From Pseudomonas viridiflava (lineage in GTDB: Bacteria > Pseudomonadota > Gammaproteobacteria > Pseudomonadales > Pseudomonadaceae), in NCBI RefSeq assembly GCF_003702045.1, contig NZ_RBTP01000065.1:62001-126000 (forward strand): a stretch of 64,000 nucleotides of DNA, read 5' to 3'. This document shows positions 35,661-44,068 of the stretch, one piece after another (position 1 is the stretch's first letter; each line of letters starts with the position of its first letter). A program made the translations under genes and the position numbers. The notes beneath the pieces are model-generated. The model was not told the origin of the DNA, did not search any database, and worked only from the letters and a program-made list of their open reading frames with translations.

Positions 35661-36413
35661 TCATCGACCTATGCGGGGTTCTTTGAGTGCGACGGGGGCC
35701 ACGATGTCACGGACCTTGGCGTCGTCGTCCTGCTTGGATTTGAGGTATTCAAGCGCCACTCGGGCGGCATTGCGCACGTGATCGACCGAAGCCTGATGCG
35801 CGGCCAGCGGGTCGCCGCTCTTGATGGCGTCCACCATCAGTTCCATCTCCTTGTTGCTGTCGCCGCGACGGTTTTCCTGCGAAACCGAGGTCGCGCGCAA
35901 GTAGCTGATACGTGCCTGCAATTGACGAAGCTGGGTGGCGGCGATGTGGTTGCCCGAGCCTTCGAGCAGCACATCGTAGAAGCCTTGCACCGAGTCGATG
36001 ACCTGCTGCAGCTCGCCTTCCTTGAGCGACTGACGATTCACTTCCAGCGCTTTTTCCAGCGCCTTGATGTCCTTGGGCTTGGCGCGCAGGGTGAACAGTT
36101 GGACGATCAGCCCTTCCAGCACGCAACGCAGCTCGTAAATGTCGCAGGCGTCTGCGAGGGTGATGATGGCCACTCGCGGCCCTTTGGCATCGGCAAACTC
36201 CACCAGCCCTTCGGACTCCAGATGACGCAACGCCTCGCGCACCGACGTGCGGCTCACACCCAGACGATCACACAAGTCTCGCTCGACCAAACGATCCCCC
36301 GGCAACAGCTGGAAATTCATGATCGCGCTGCGCAGTTTGTCCAGCACGATCTCCCGCAGGGTAACGGGGTTGCGGTTGACCTTGAAGTTGTCGTCGAGTG
36401 GCAGGCGTTTCAT
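35661..36413 (-). CDS. GntR-family transcriptional regulator (FCD/VanR-FadR subfamily)
   Basis: This 250-residue GntR protein has an N-terminal winged HTH (VERDLCDRLGVSRTSVREAL near residue 43) and an all-helical FCD effector domain (about 95-220). The start was set at the ATG (36413), giving MKRLPLDDNFK; an upstream extension to 36473 is possible but would be unusual. FCD regulators typically respond to small carboxylates. It is the best candidate for binding the three TGGTATACCATAA-type palindromes nearby, because it is the only GntR gene in this cluster. No such site was seen directly in front of it. Confidence 0.87.
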   Translation of the reverse strand: MKRLPLDDNFKVNRNPVTLREIVLDKLRSAIMNFQLLPGDRLVERDLCDRLGVSRTSVREALRHLESEGLVEFADAKGPRVAIITLADACDIYELRCVLEGLIVQLFTLRAKPKDIKALEKALEVNRQSLKEGELQQVIDSVQGFYDVLLEGSGNHIAATQLRQLQARISYLRATSVSQENRRGDSNKEMELMVDAIKSGDPLAAHQASVDHVRNAARVALEYLKSKQDDDAKVRDIVAPVALKEPRIGR

Positions 36414-36588
36414 CGGGTGTGCTCGGCATGGGGCTGTCAGATAAAAAACACGACCTTTACAGGGTGGCCGCATTCATGTCGGCAGCCCGCGGTTCATGCG
36501 GGCTGCTGCATGGCCCGGAGGTGAAACCGGGTCGCGGCCGAGTTTATCACGCTGTAGCCTGCATCCACCAAAACCGCCCGGCTCGGGT

Positions 36589-37074
36589 TCAGACCAGCGC
36601 GGGCAGGGCGCCCATTTTGCCCCGGTGGTAAACCATCGGCGTGACAGGCGTCGCTGGCAGGATCAGGTTTTTCACCGCGCCGACGATAATGGCGTGGTCG
36701 CCGCCATCGTATTCGCGCCACAACTCACACTCGATGATCGCCGTGGCGTTGTTCAGCAGCGGGTTGCCCAGCTCGCTCAAATGCCACTCGATCCCCTTGG
36801 TCTTTTCCTTGCCTTTGCTGGCGAAGGCATAAGCCTCGGCCTGTTGATCTGCCGAGAGCAGATGGATGGCGAATTTCTTGCCGTCGCGCAGCACGGGGTA
36901 GGTGTCCGACGCATAGTTGGGGCAGAACAGGACCAGTGCCGGGTCGATGGACAGTGCGCTGAACGCGCTGGCCGTGATGCCCACCAGATTGCCCTCCGGG
37001 TCCAGCGCGGTGACGATGGTGACGCCTGAAGGAAACGACGCCATGACTTCTTTATAAATACCGGGTTCGATCAT
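36589..37074 (-). CDS. Flavin reductase (NADH:FMN oxidoreductase-like)
   Basis: This 161-residue flavin-reductase-like protein has the family blocks FPSGVTIVTALDPEG near residue 15, LVGITASAFSALS near 30, and the GDHAIIVGAVKNL segment. These proteins pass reduced FMN to a separate monooxygenase. The start at 37074 is supported by GAGG about 8 nt upstream. It is the last gene of an operon (AA_synth, hydrolase, aldehyde dehydrogenase, this), 14 nt after the dehydrogenase. No oxygenase partner is encoded in the window. Confidence 0.85.
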   Translation of the reverse strand: MIEPGIYKEVMASFPSGVTIVTALDPEGNLVGITASAFSALSIDPALVLFCPNYASDTYPVLRDGKKFAIHLLSADQQAEAYAFASKGKEKTKGIEWHLSELGNPLLNNATAIIECELWREYDGGDHAIIVGAVKNLILPATPVTPMVYHRGKMGALPALV

Positions 37075-37087
37075 CGCAGCGGCCTCG

Positions 37088-38569
37088 TTAACGCATGACA
37101 AATGGATCAGGCATGGGCGCCTGCGAAAGGTTGATCCACACCGTTTTCAGTTCGGTGTAAGCCAGGACGGAGTCTATCCCGCTCTCGCGGCCATAGCCGC
37201 TATTTTTGAAACCGCCGATAGGCGCCATCGCCGAAACTGCGCGATAGGTGTTGACCCAGATGATCCCCGAGCGGATATCCCGCGCCAGACGATGGGCGCG
37301 TCCCAGATCACGTGTCCAGATGCCTGCCGCCAGGCCAAATTGCGAGTCGTTGGCAATCGCCAGCGCCTCGGCTTCATCCTTGAAGCGAATGACGGATGCC
37401 ACTGGGCCGAAGACCTCTTCCTGCATGATCTTCATCGAGTTGCGATCGCATTCGAATAACGTCGGCTCGTAGAACCATCCTTCACTCGCCAGTGCCGGGC
37501 GCTTGCCACCCAGGCGCAAGCGAGCGCCTTCGGCCAGCGCGTCGGCGACCAGCCCTTCGACCACCGCCAGTTGTTGGGCTGTGGCCATCGGACCCATTTC
37601 GGTGGTTTCGTCTTGCGGATTTCCGATGCGGATACGGCTGGCGCGTTCAACCAGTCGTTCGACGAATTCATCGTAAATCTCGTCCTGCACCAGCAGCCGG
37701 GAGCCGGACACGCAGCTCTGTCCCGACGCAGCATAGATGCCTGCGACGGCACCGTTGATGGCGCTGTCCAGGTCGGCGTCGGCGAAAATGATGTTGGGCG
37801 ACTTGCCCCCCAGCTCCAGGGACAGTTTGGCGAAGTTCTCCGCGCTGCTTCGCACTACGTGACGCGCCGTGGCCGCGCCGCCCGTGAACGCAATCTTGCG
37901 CACCAATGGATGACGGGTCAGCGCGGCACCCGTGGTCGGGCCATAGCCAGTGATCACGTTCACCACACCCGGCGGAATACCGGCTTCCAGTGCCAGACGC
38001 GCCAGTTCAAGCACGGTGGCGGAGGCGTGTTCGGAGGGCTTGAGCACAATGGTATTGCCCGCCGCCAGCGCCGGGGCCAGCTTGATGGCGGTCAGGTACA
38101 GCGGGCTGTTCCACGGAATGATTCCGGCAACCACACCCATCGGCTCATGCACGGTGTAGGCAAACAGATCGGGTTTGTCGAGGGGCAGGGTGCCGCCTTC
38201 GAGCTTGTCGGCCAGGCCCGCCGTGTAGTGAAAAAACTCGGGCAGGTAGCTGACCTGGCCGCGGGTTTCGCGAATCAGCTTGCCGTTGTCGCGGCTTTCC
38301 AGTTGCGCCAGCTGCTCCTTGTTCTCGGCAATCAGGTCGCCCAGTTTGCGCAGCAATTTACCGCGTGCGGTGGCCGTCAATCCACGCCAGGCCGGGCTTT
38401 CGAATGCTTTCTGGGCGGCCTGCACGGCTCGCTCCACATCCTCTTCGTCGGCGTCGGGCAATTGCGCCCAAGGCTGGGCCAGCGCAGGGTTGAGGCTGGC
38501 GAAGGTCTTGCCTGAACGCGCGTCGACCCAGAGGCCGTCGATGCACATCTGGAAACGGGTGAGGCTCAT
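37088..38569 (-). CDS. Aldehyde dehydrogenase family protein
   Basis: This 493-residue NAD(P)-dependent aldehyde dehydrogenase has PWNSPLYLTAIKLAPALAAGN, the catalytic Glu in SLELGGKSPN, the catalytic Cys in SGQSCVSGSR, and EEVFGPVASVIRFKDE. Its ATG overlaps the hydrolase stop (ATGA), so it is translationally coupled. Members of this branch oxidise semialdehydes from amine or aromatic catabolism. The exact substrate is not deducible. Confidence 0.9.
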   Translation of the reverse strand: MSLTRFQMCIDGLWVDARSGKTFASLNPALAQPWAQLPDADEEDVERAVQAAQKAFESPAWRGLTATARGKLLRKLGDLIAENKEQLAQLESRDNGKLIRETRGQVSYLPEFFHYTAGLADKLEGGTLPLDKPDLFAYTVHEPMGVVAGIIPWNSPLYLTAIKLAPALAAGNTIVLKPSEHASATVLELARLALEAGIPPGVVNVITGYGPTTGAALTRHPLVRKIAFTGGAATARHVVRSSAENFAKLSLELGGKSPNIIFADADLDSAINGAVAGIYAASGQSCVSGSRLLVQDEIYDEFVERLVERASRIRIGNPQDETTEMGPMATAQQLAVVEGLVADALAEGARLRLGGKRPALASEGWFYEPTLFECDRNSMKIMQEEVFGPVASVIRFKDEAEALAIANDSQFGLAAGIWTRDLGRAHRLARDIRSGIIWVNTYRAVSAMAPIGGFKNSGYGRESGIDSVLAYTELKTVWINLSQAPMPDPFVMR

Positions 38570-39399
38570 GCAACGATCCCCTTTATCGAGTTGTGAACGG
38601 ACGCCGACTTGTCGAGGAAGTCCAGCAGCACCTGATTGACCAGGCGCGGTGATTCCACCGGCATCATGTGGCGTTGGTCAGGCAGTATCGCGATTTCCGC
38701 GCCCTTGATGCGCATGGCCAGTTCCCGTGCCATTTCAGGCGTGGAGCCAGGGTCCAGCTCGCCGGTGGCGATCAATGTCGGTGCGCGAATATCGCCTAGA
38801 TCGTCGGCGCGGTACATATCCTGCGTGGCGAACAGTTTATAGGTGGTCAGGTAGCCCTGCGGATCGTTGCTCGCCAGGTTCTGGCGAATGGCTGCGATCT
38901 GCGCCGGATTGGCCGCCTGGTATTCACGGCTGAACCAGCGCGAGAGTGCTTCGGCCGCATTGGCATCCGGTCCGTGTTCGGCCGCCTGACTGGTACGGGC
39001 AATGACCCCCGCCCGCTGTTCAGGGCTGCGATTGAAGACGCTGTTGAGGATGACCATGCCCGACAGGTACTGGGGAAAATGCAGTGCGAACGCCCGGGCG
39101 ACCAGGCCTCCCATCGAGAAGCCAATGATCGTGGCCTGCGGCAGGCCCAAGTGTTCCAGCAGTTCGCGCAACTGCTCGGCGTAGCCTGGCAGACCCGCGT
39201 CCGGATCCGGGCGTGGACTGGCTCCGTGCCCCAGCATGTCATAAGCGATAACCCGATAATGCGGAGCAAGGCCGACGATCTGGCCACCCCACATTTCCTT
39301 GTTCAGGCCCACCCCGTGAATCAACACCACGGGGTGGCCTTGGCCGGTGGCCAGATAACTGGTACCCGCCGGCGTGCATTCAGCGGTGAGCTGATTCAT
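38566..39399 (-). CDS. Alpha/beta hydrolase
   Basis: This 277-residue alpha/beta hydrolase has the oxyanion segment LIHGVGLNKEMW, the nucleophile elbow GFSMGG (Ser near residue 94), the acid near ELDPGSTPE, and His in LPDQRHMMPVE. It resembles esterases and C-N hydrolases such as enol-lactonases and N-formylmaleamate deformylase-type proteins. It lies 33 nt after the AA_synth gene and overlaps the aldehyde dehydrogenase start. A cytoplasmic hydrolysis step in the catabolic cluster is inferred. Confidence 0.85.
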   Translation of the reverse strand: MNQLTAECTPAGTSYLATGQGHPVVLIHGVGLNKEMWGGQIVGLAPHYRVIAYDMLGHGASPRPDPDAGLPGYAEQLRELLEHLGLPQATIIGFSMGGLVARAFALHFPQYLSGMVILNSVFNRSPEQRAGVIARTSQAAEHGPDANAAEALSRWFSREYQAANPAQIAAIRQNLASNDPQGYLTTYKLFATQDMYRADDLGDIRAPTLIATGELDPGSTPEMARELAMRIKGAEIAILPDQRHMMPVESPRLVNQVLLDFLDKSASVHNSIKGIVA

Positions 39400-39432
39400 G
39401 GATCGCTCCTGCGCAGACAGAGAGAAAAGAGA

Positions 39433-40023
39433 TCACTGCGCTTTTTCAGCGGCCAGTTCTTCCAGGTCGATATAGCGATTGCCGATGCGCGGGTGCAGGC
39501 GCCCGCCGTTCGCAGCACCCAGCACGACGATGATTTCGTCGGCGCGAGGCGAGTCTTCGATGTGCATTTCCAGCGTGATGTAGTGCGAACGCAGACCTTC
39601 GTCGTCCTTGTGCATCATCGGGATCTGGATGGAAGTGCCTGGACCGCCGCGCTTGTTGGTGAAACTCAGGTAGCTCTTGGCCTTGACCGCTTCACGGTAG
39701 TGATTGCCAAAGCGCAGGGTGTGGATGACGGCCGATGCGTGCTCGATTTCGCCATCGACGCCCACTACTGCGGCTTTGCCATATGCTTCGATCTTGTCGG
39801 CACCGCCAATGGCATCCGTCAGACGCTTGACCATCAGCTCGCCCAAATCCGAGCAATTGGCGCGGATCTCAGGCTTGAGGTCTTCGACAAACCCCTTGCC
39901 TAGCCAAGGGTTCTTGATCACCACAGCCAACCCGACCATCGTCACAGGTTTGTCAGTGGCCTTGCCGCCTTCGATAAAGGTTTCTTCGGTGTAATTGACG
40001 ATCTTGCGAATTTCAAAGCTCAT
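39433..40023 (-). CDS. AA_synth (PF06684-type) family protein
   Basis: This 196-residue protein matches the small family annotated as amino acid synthesis or DUF1185. Marks are RKIVNYTEETFIEGGK at the N-terminus, VGLAVVIKNPWLGKGF, and RGGPGTSIQIPMMHKDDEGLRSHY near the C-terminus. The family name is historical; its chemistry is unproven. It leads the minus-strand operon, and its start lies about 40 nt from operator 3. A role as a hydrolase or isomerase in the pathway is a guess based on position. Confidence 0.8.
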   Translation of the reverse strand: MSFEIRKIVNYTEETFIEGGKATDKPVTMVGLAVVIKNPWLGKGFVEDLKPEIRANCSDLGELMVKRLTDAIGGADKIEAYGKAAVVGVDGEIEHASAVIHTLRFGNHYREAVKAKSYLSFTNKRGGPGTSIQIPMMHKDDEGLRSHYITLEMHIEDSPRADEIIVVLGAANGGRLHPRIGNRYIDLEELAAEKAQ

Positions 40024-40062
40024 GAAGGACTCCCGTATCGAGCACTATTGTATTTCGTATGA

Positions 40063-40075
40063 TGGTATACCATAA
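40063..40075 (+). promoter_or_regulatory. Predicted GntR operator 3 (AA_synth operon)
   Basis: TGGTATACCATAA within the 12-bp perfect palindrome ATGGTATACCAT (40062-40073). It is 40 nt upstream of the AA_synth start and 176 nt from the formaldehyde dehydrogenase start. The flanking GATGG..CATAAGATT resembles operator 2. Confidence 0.65.
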
Positions 40076-40250
40076 GATTGCTTGCGCAAGGGTTTTTCTT
40101 CTCGTGTGCGGGCGCATCGCTTGCAGGGCTATGAAGTGACCATTCGTCAGGTCTTGGGACAATCGTTTTGAACACGTGCCTTCGCGTCGTGACAGATATT
40201 CGGTGGGCTATTAACAGCCCGACGAATTATTCACTTCAGGAGAGCTACGA

Positions 40251-41390
40251 ATGAAAGCCATCGTCTACAACGGGCCGCGCGACGTCAGTGTCAAGAACGT
40301 GCCGGACGCGAAGATCGAGAAGCCGACCGATGCTCTTGTCAGAGTGACGACCACCAATATCTGTGGCTCTGACCTGCACATGTACGAGGGGCGCACTTCG
40401 TTCGAAACCGGGCGTATCTTCGGTCACGAAAACATGGGCGAAGTGATCGCCGTCGGCGCAGGCGTGGACCGTATCAAGGTGGGCGACCGGGTCTGCCTGC
40501 CGTTCAACATCGGCTGCGGTTTTTGCGAAAACTGTGAAAAAGGCCTGACCGGTTTTTGTCTGACCGTCAATCCGGGCAGTGCAGGTGGCGCCTACGGGTT
40601 TGCCGACATGGGTGACTACGCAGGTGGGCAGGCTGAACTGCTGCGTGTGCCTTACGCGGACTTTAATTGCCTGTTGCTGCCAGAGGATGCCGTCGAGAAG
40701 GAAGATGACTACGTCATGCTGTCCGACATCTTTCCCACCGGCTGGCACGCCACTGAGCTGGCAGGTTTGCTGCCAGGCGAAAGTGTCGCCATCTATGGCG
40801 CAGGCCCCGTCGGCCTGATGGCTGCGCACTCGGCCATGATCAAAGGCGCATCGCAGGTGTTCGTGGTCGACAATCACCCGGATCGCCTTGCTCTGGCCGC
40901 GAAGATGGGCGCCACACCGATCAATTCGGTCGAGCAGGAAGCCGTCGAGCAAATCCTCAACCTGACCCACGGCAAAGGCACCGACCGTGGCTGTGAGTGC
41001 GTTGGCTATCAGTGCTGCGACCGACATGGCCATGAAGCCAACCACCTGACCATGAATAACCTCGTGGCGTCGACCAAGCCTACGGGTGGCATCGGTGTCG
41101 TGGGCGTATTCGTGCCGCAGGATCCGGGGGCCAAGAATGACCTGGCCAAGGAAGGCAAGATGGCCTTCGATTTTGGCGCTTTCTGGTTCAAGGGTCAGCA
41201 GATCCGCACCGGGCAGGCCAACGTCAAGGCTTATAACCGTCGCCTGGCCGAGCTCATCCATCACGGACGCGCCACGCCGTCGCAGATCATTTCCCACCGT
41301 TTGAAGCTGGAAGAAGGACCCGACGCCTACCAGCATTTCGACGCTCGCGATAACGGTTGGACCAAGGTAGTGCTCAAGCCTGCTGCCTGA
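40251..41390 (+). CDS. Glutathione-independent formaldehyde dehydrogenase (zinc-dependent)
   Basis: This 379-residue medium-chain dehydrogenase has Cys38 (NICGSDLH), the GHENMGE block, structural-zinc cysteines CGFCENCEKGLTGFC, and the NAD loop YGAGPVGLMAA near residue 185. Motifs and length match the glutathione-independent formaldehyde dehydrogenase of P. putida. It carries its own GGAG ribosome binding site before ATG. The SDR gene follows 70 nt later in the same direction. It is near the GntR cluster but has no operator of its own closer than 176 nt. Confidence 0.87.
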   Translation: MKAIVYNGPRDVSVKNVPDAKIEKPTDALVRVTTTNICGSDLHMYEGRTSFETGRIFGHENMGEVIAVGAGVDRIKVGDRVCLPFNIGCGFCENCEKGLTGFCLTVNPGSAGGAYGFADMGDYAGGQAELLRVPYADFNCLLLPEDAVEKEDDYVMLSDIFPTGWHATELAGLLPGESVAIYGAGPVGLMAAHSAMIKGASQVFVVDNHPDRLALAAKMGATPINSVEQEAVEQILNLTHGKGTDRGCECVGYQCCDRHGHEANHLTMNNLVASTKPTGGIGVVGVFVPQDPGAKNDLAKEGKMAFDFGAFWFKGQQIRTGQANVKAYNRRLAELIHHGRATPSQIISHRLKLEEGPDAYQHFDARDNGWTKVVLKPAA

Positions 41391-41459
41391 TTGCCTATCG
41401 CGCCGACCGCTCCTCGTCCACTCGACGGCGAGGGGCTTTATCCTCAAGGAGATGTGCAC

Positions 41460-42326
41460 ATGAAAGATTTCGAGAGCTATCCAAAACCTCCTTTCCCCAA
41501 GCAGCCTCAGAACGTCCCGGGTGAGCAGGGCAGAATGGAACCGTATCCTGACTGCGGTGAACAGAGTTACACCGGACACGGTCGTCTGCAGGACAAAATT
41601 GCGCTGATTACCGGTGGCGACAGCGGGATTGGTCGTGCTGTCGCGATTGCCTTCGCGCGTGAAGGTGCCCAGGTTGCAATTTCGTACCTGGACGAGCATG
41701 AAGATGCCAAGGAAACCGCACGCTGGGTGGAGGAGGCTGGAAGGAAGTGCCTGCTGTTGCCGGGTGATCTGGCGCAGAAGCAGCAGTGTGAAGACATTGT
41801 GAGCAAGACCGTTGAAGAGTTCGGTCGGATCGACGTACTGGTGAACAATGCCGCTTTCCAGATGAGCCACGAAACGCTGGAAGAGATCAGTGACGAAGAA
41901 TGGTTGATGACGTTCGATGTCAACATCACTGCCATGTTCAGGATCTGCAAGGCCGCGGTGCCCCACATGGGGCGCGGCGGCTCGATCATCAATACCAGTT
42001 CGGTGAATTCCGACATGCCCAAGGCGACGTTGCTGCCCTACGCCACCACCAAAGGGGCGATTGCCAACTTCACCGCCGGCCTGGCGCAGATGCTGGGCGA
42101 GAAGGGCATCCGGGTGAACAGCGTTGCACCGGGACCGATCTGGACGCCGTTGATCGTCTCGACCATGCCGGAAGAAGAAGCGGCGAACTTCGGCGGTCAG
42201 ACGCCGCTTGGCCGTCCGGGTCAGCCGGTTGAAGTGTCGCCCATTTACGTGCTGTTAGCTTCGGACGAAGCGAGCTATATCTCTGGCACGCGCTATGGCG
42301 TGACAGGCGGCAAACCTATTCTGTAA
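41460..42326 (+). CDS. Short-chain dehydrogenase/reductase (YghA-like)
   Basis: This 288-residue SDR has an N-terminal extension (MKDFESYPKPPFPKQP) followed by the cofactor loop TGGDSGIGRA near residue 50, NNAA, catalytic Ser in TSSVNSD, and Tyr-Lys in YATTKGA. The extension and spelling match YghA-type oxidoreductases, which are often stress- or general-stationary-phase-linked. The ATG at 41460 follows AAGGAG, so an upstream frame to 41391 is not needed. It likely shares a transcript with the formaldehyde dehydrogenase. Confidence 0.87.
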   Translation: MKDFESYPKPPFPKQPQNVPGEQGRMEPYPDCGEQSYTGHGRLQDKIALITGGDSGIGRAVAIAFAREGAQVAISYLDEHEDAKETARWVEEAGRKCLLLPGDLAQKQQCEDIVSKTVEEFGRIDVLVNNAAFQMSHETLEEISDEEWLMTFDVNITAMFRICKAAVPHMGRGGSIINTSSVNSDMPKATLLPYATTKGAIANFTAGLAQMLGEKGIRVNSVAPGPIWTPLIVSTMPEEEAANFGGQTPLGRPGQPVEVSPIYVLLASDEASYISGTRYGVTGGKPIL

Positions 42327-42570
42327 CGCCCCTCAATACCGTGTGGCAAGGCGGCGTCAGCCTTGACGCCGCCTGAACCCAATCCGGTTTCCAACACTTT
42401 TCCCCGGTTTTCACACTTTCTTGCCATCAGGTCAGGCACCCTTGAATCGAGTATGGTCGTCAGTGGCCCACAAAGTCGCTTGACCATTAGGGGTATACCC
42501 CCCTAAATTCGTTTCAGTTTTTTTGAGCGCGCACCTCACGCTCCTTCGCAACGACCTATGGAGAGTTGCC

Positions 42571-44001
42571 ATGTACCCTGATGTACAGCTTTATGTAGAC
42601 GGCCAATGGCGCGCAAGTCGCGATGGCCGTACGATTCCGGTGATCAACCCGGCCACCGGCGAATCCATCGGCACCGTCGCCCATGCTGGCGTCGCCGACC
42701 TTGACGAAGCGCTATCTGCCGCCGAAAAGGGCTTCGCCACATGGCGCAATACCTCGGCTTACGACCGTTACAAAGTCATGCAGAAGGCCGCCAATCTGGT
42801 CCGCGAACGCGCAGACAGCATCGCCCGCATCATGACGCAAGAGCAGGGCAAGCCCTTGGCCGAGGCGCGCATGGAGGCCATGTCCGCTGCCGATATCATT
42901 GACTGGCTGGCTGAGGAAGGGCGTCGCAGTTACGGGCGTATCGTGCCGTCACGTGGTGTGAACATCGAACAGAAGGTGGTCAAGGAGCCGGTCGGTCCGG
43001 TGGCGGCGTTCACGCCGTGGAATTTCCCGATCAACCAAGTGGTGCGCAAGCTGTCGTCGGCGCTGGCTGCCGGTTGCTCGATCATCGTCAAGGCGCCGGA
43101 AGAAACGCCGGGTTCTCCTGCCGAGCTGATCCGCGCCTTTGCGGACGCGGGTGTTCCTGCGGGTGTGATCGGCCTGGTGTACGGCGATCCCGCCGAAATT
43201 TCCGGTTACCTGATTCCGCACCCGGTAATTCGCAAGGTGACCTTTACCGGTTCCACCCCGGTCGGCAAGCAGCTCGCGGCGCTGGCAGGCAAGCACATGA
43301 AGCGCGCGACGATGGAGCTGGGCGGCCACGCGCCGGCGTTGGTGTTTGACGACGCTGACATCGACCTCGCGGCGCGCGTCCTGTCGACTGCCAAGTTCCG
43401 TAACGCAGGCCAGGTGTGTGTATCGCCAACGCGGATTCTGGTGCAGCGCACGGTGCTGGATGCCTTCACCGAGAAGTTCGTCGGCCTGACGCGTGAAATT
43501 AAGGTCGGCAACGGCCTGGAGTCGGGCACGACGATGGGGCCGGTGGCCAATGATCGCCGCATCCCTGCGTTGGTGGATCTGCTGGAAGATGCCGTCAAGA
43601 GCGGAGCCACCGTGTCAGCCGGAGGCAAGGCTGTCGATGGCCCGGGCTACTTCTTCGAACCGACTGTACTGAGCGGCCTGACCCCCGCCATGCGCATCAT
43701 GAACGAAGAGCCGTTCGGCCCTGTCGCGCTGCTGGTGCCGTTCGATACCGTCGAGGAGGCGATTGCCGAATCCAATCGCGTGCCATTCGGTTTGGCGTCC
43801 TACGCCTTTACCACGTCGATGAAGACCGCTCAGGCGCTCAGCACGTACATCGAAGCCGGCATGTTGTCTATCAACCATCAGGGCATTGGCTTGCCGGAAG
43901 TCCCGTTCGGCGGGATCAAGGATTCGGGCTACGGCTCGGAGGGGGGCACGGAGGCCATCGAGGCGTATCTGAATACCAAGCTGGTGACCCAGTACAACTG
44001 A
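42571..44001 (+). CDS. NAD-dependent aldehyde dehydrogenase, succinate-semialdehyde type (GabD-like)
   Basis: This 476-residue aldehyde dehydrogenase has TPWNFPINQVVRKLSSALAAGC, MELGGHAPALVF, the catalytic Cys in NAGQVCVSPTR, and NEEPFGPVALLVPF. The start at 42571 follows GGAGAG. This branch includes succinate-semialdehyde and 2-ketoglutarate-semialdehyde dehydrogenases. It is the third aldehyde dehydrogenase in 20 kb. It is followed by a strong terminator. No dedicated neighbour fixes its substrate. Confidence 0.88.
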   Translation: MYPDVQLYVDGQWRASRDGRTIPVINPATGESIGTVAHAGVADLDEALSAAEKGFATWRNTSAYDRYKVMQKAANLVRERADSIARIMTQEQGKPLAEARMEAMSAADIIDWLAEEGRRSYGRIVPSRGVNIEQKVVKEPVGPVAAFTPWNFPINQVVRKLSSALAAGCSIIVKAPEETPGSPAELIRAFADAGVPAGVIGLVYGDPAEISGYLIPHPVIRKVTFTGSTPVGKQLAALAGKHMKRATMELGGHAPALVFDDADIDLAARVLSTAKFRNAGQVCVSPTRILVQRTVLDAFTEKFVGLTREIKVGNGLESGTTMGPVANDRRIPALVDLLEDAVKSGATVSAGGKAVDGPGYFFEPTVLSGLTPAMRIMNEEPFGPVALLVPFDTVEEAIAESNRVPFGLASYAFTTSMKTAQALSTYIEAGMLSINHQGIGLPEVPFGGIKDSGYGSEGGTEAIEAYLNTKLVTQYN

Positions 44002-44018
44002 TACGCCACTCAGTAACG

Positions 44019-44058
44019 AAAACGGCCGCGATGTTCGTACATCGCGGCCGTTTTTTAT
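44019..44058 (+). terminator. Rho-independent terminator after the aldehyde dehydrogenase
   Basis: Stem AACGGCCGCGATG / CATCGCGGCCGTT (44020-44052) with a 7-nt loop, then a T tract. It may also serve pbpG on the opposite strand. Confidence 0.9.
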
Positions 44059-44068
44059 TCTGCTCCGG

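Noticed and set aside
40245..41966. Open frame of about 570 codons on the minus strand across the formaldehyde dehydrogenase and SDR genes
   Set aside because: Antisense to two genes with intact catalytic motifs; it starts and ends without regulatory signals.
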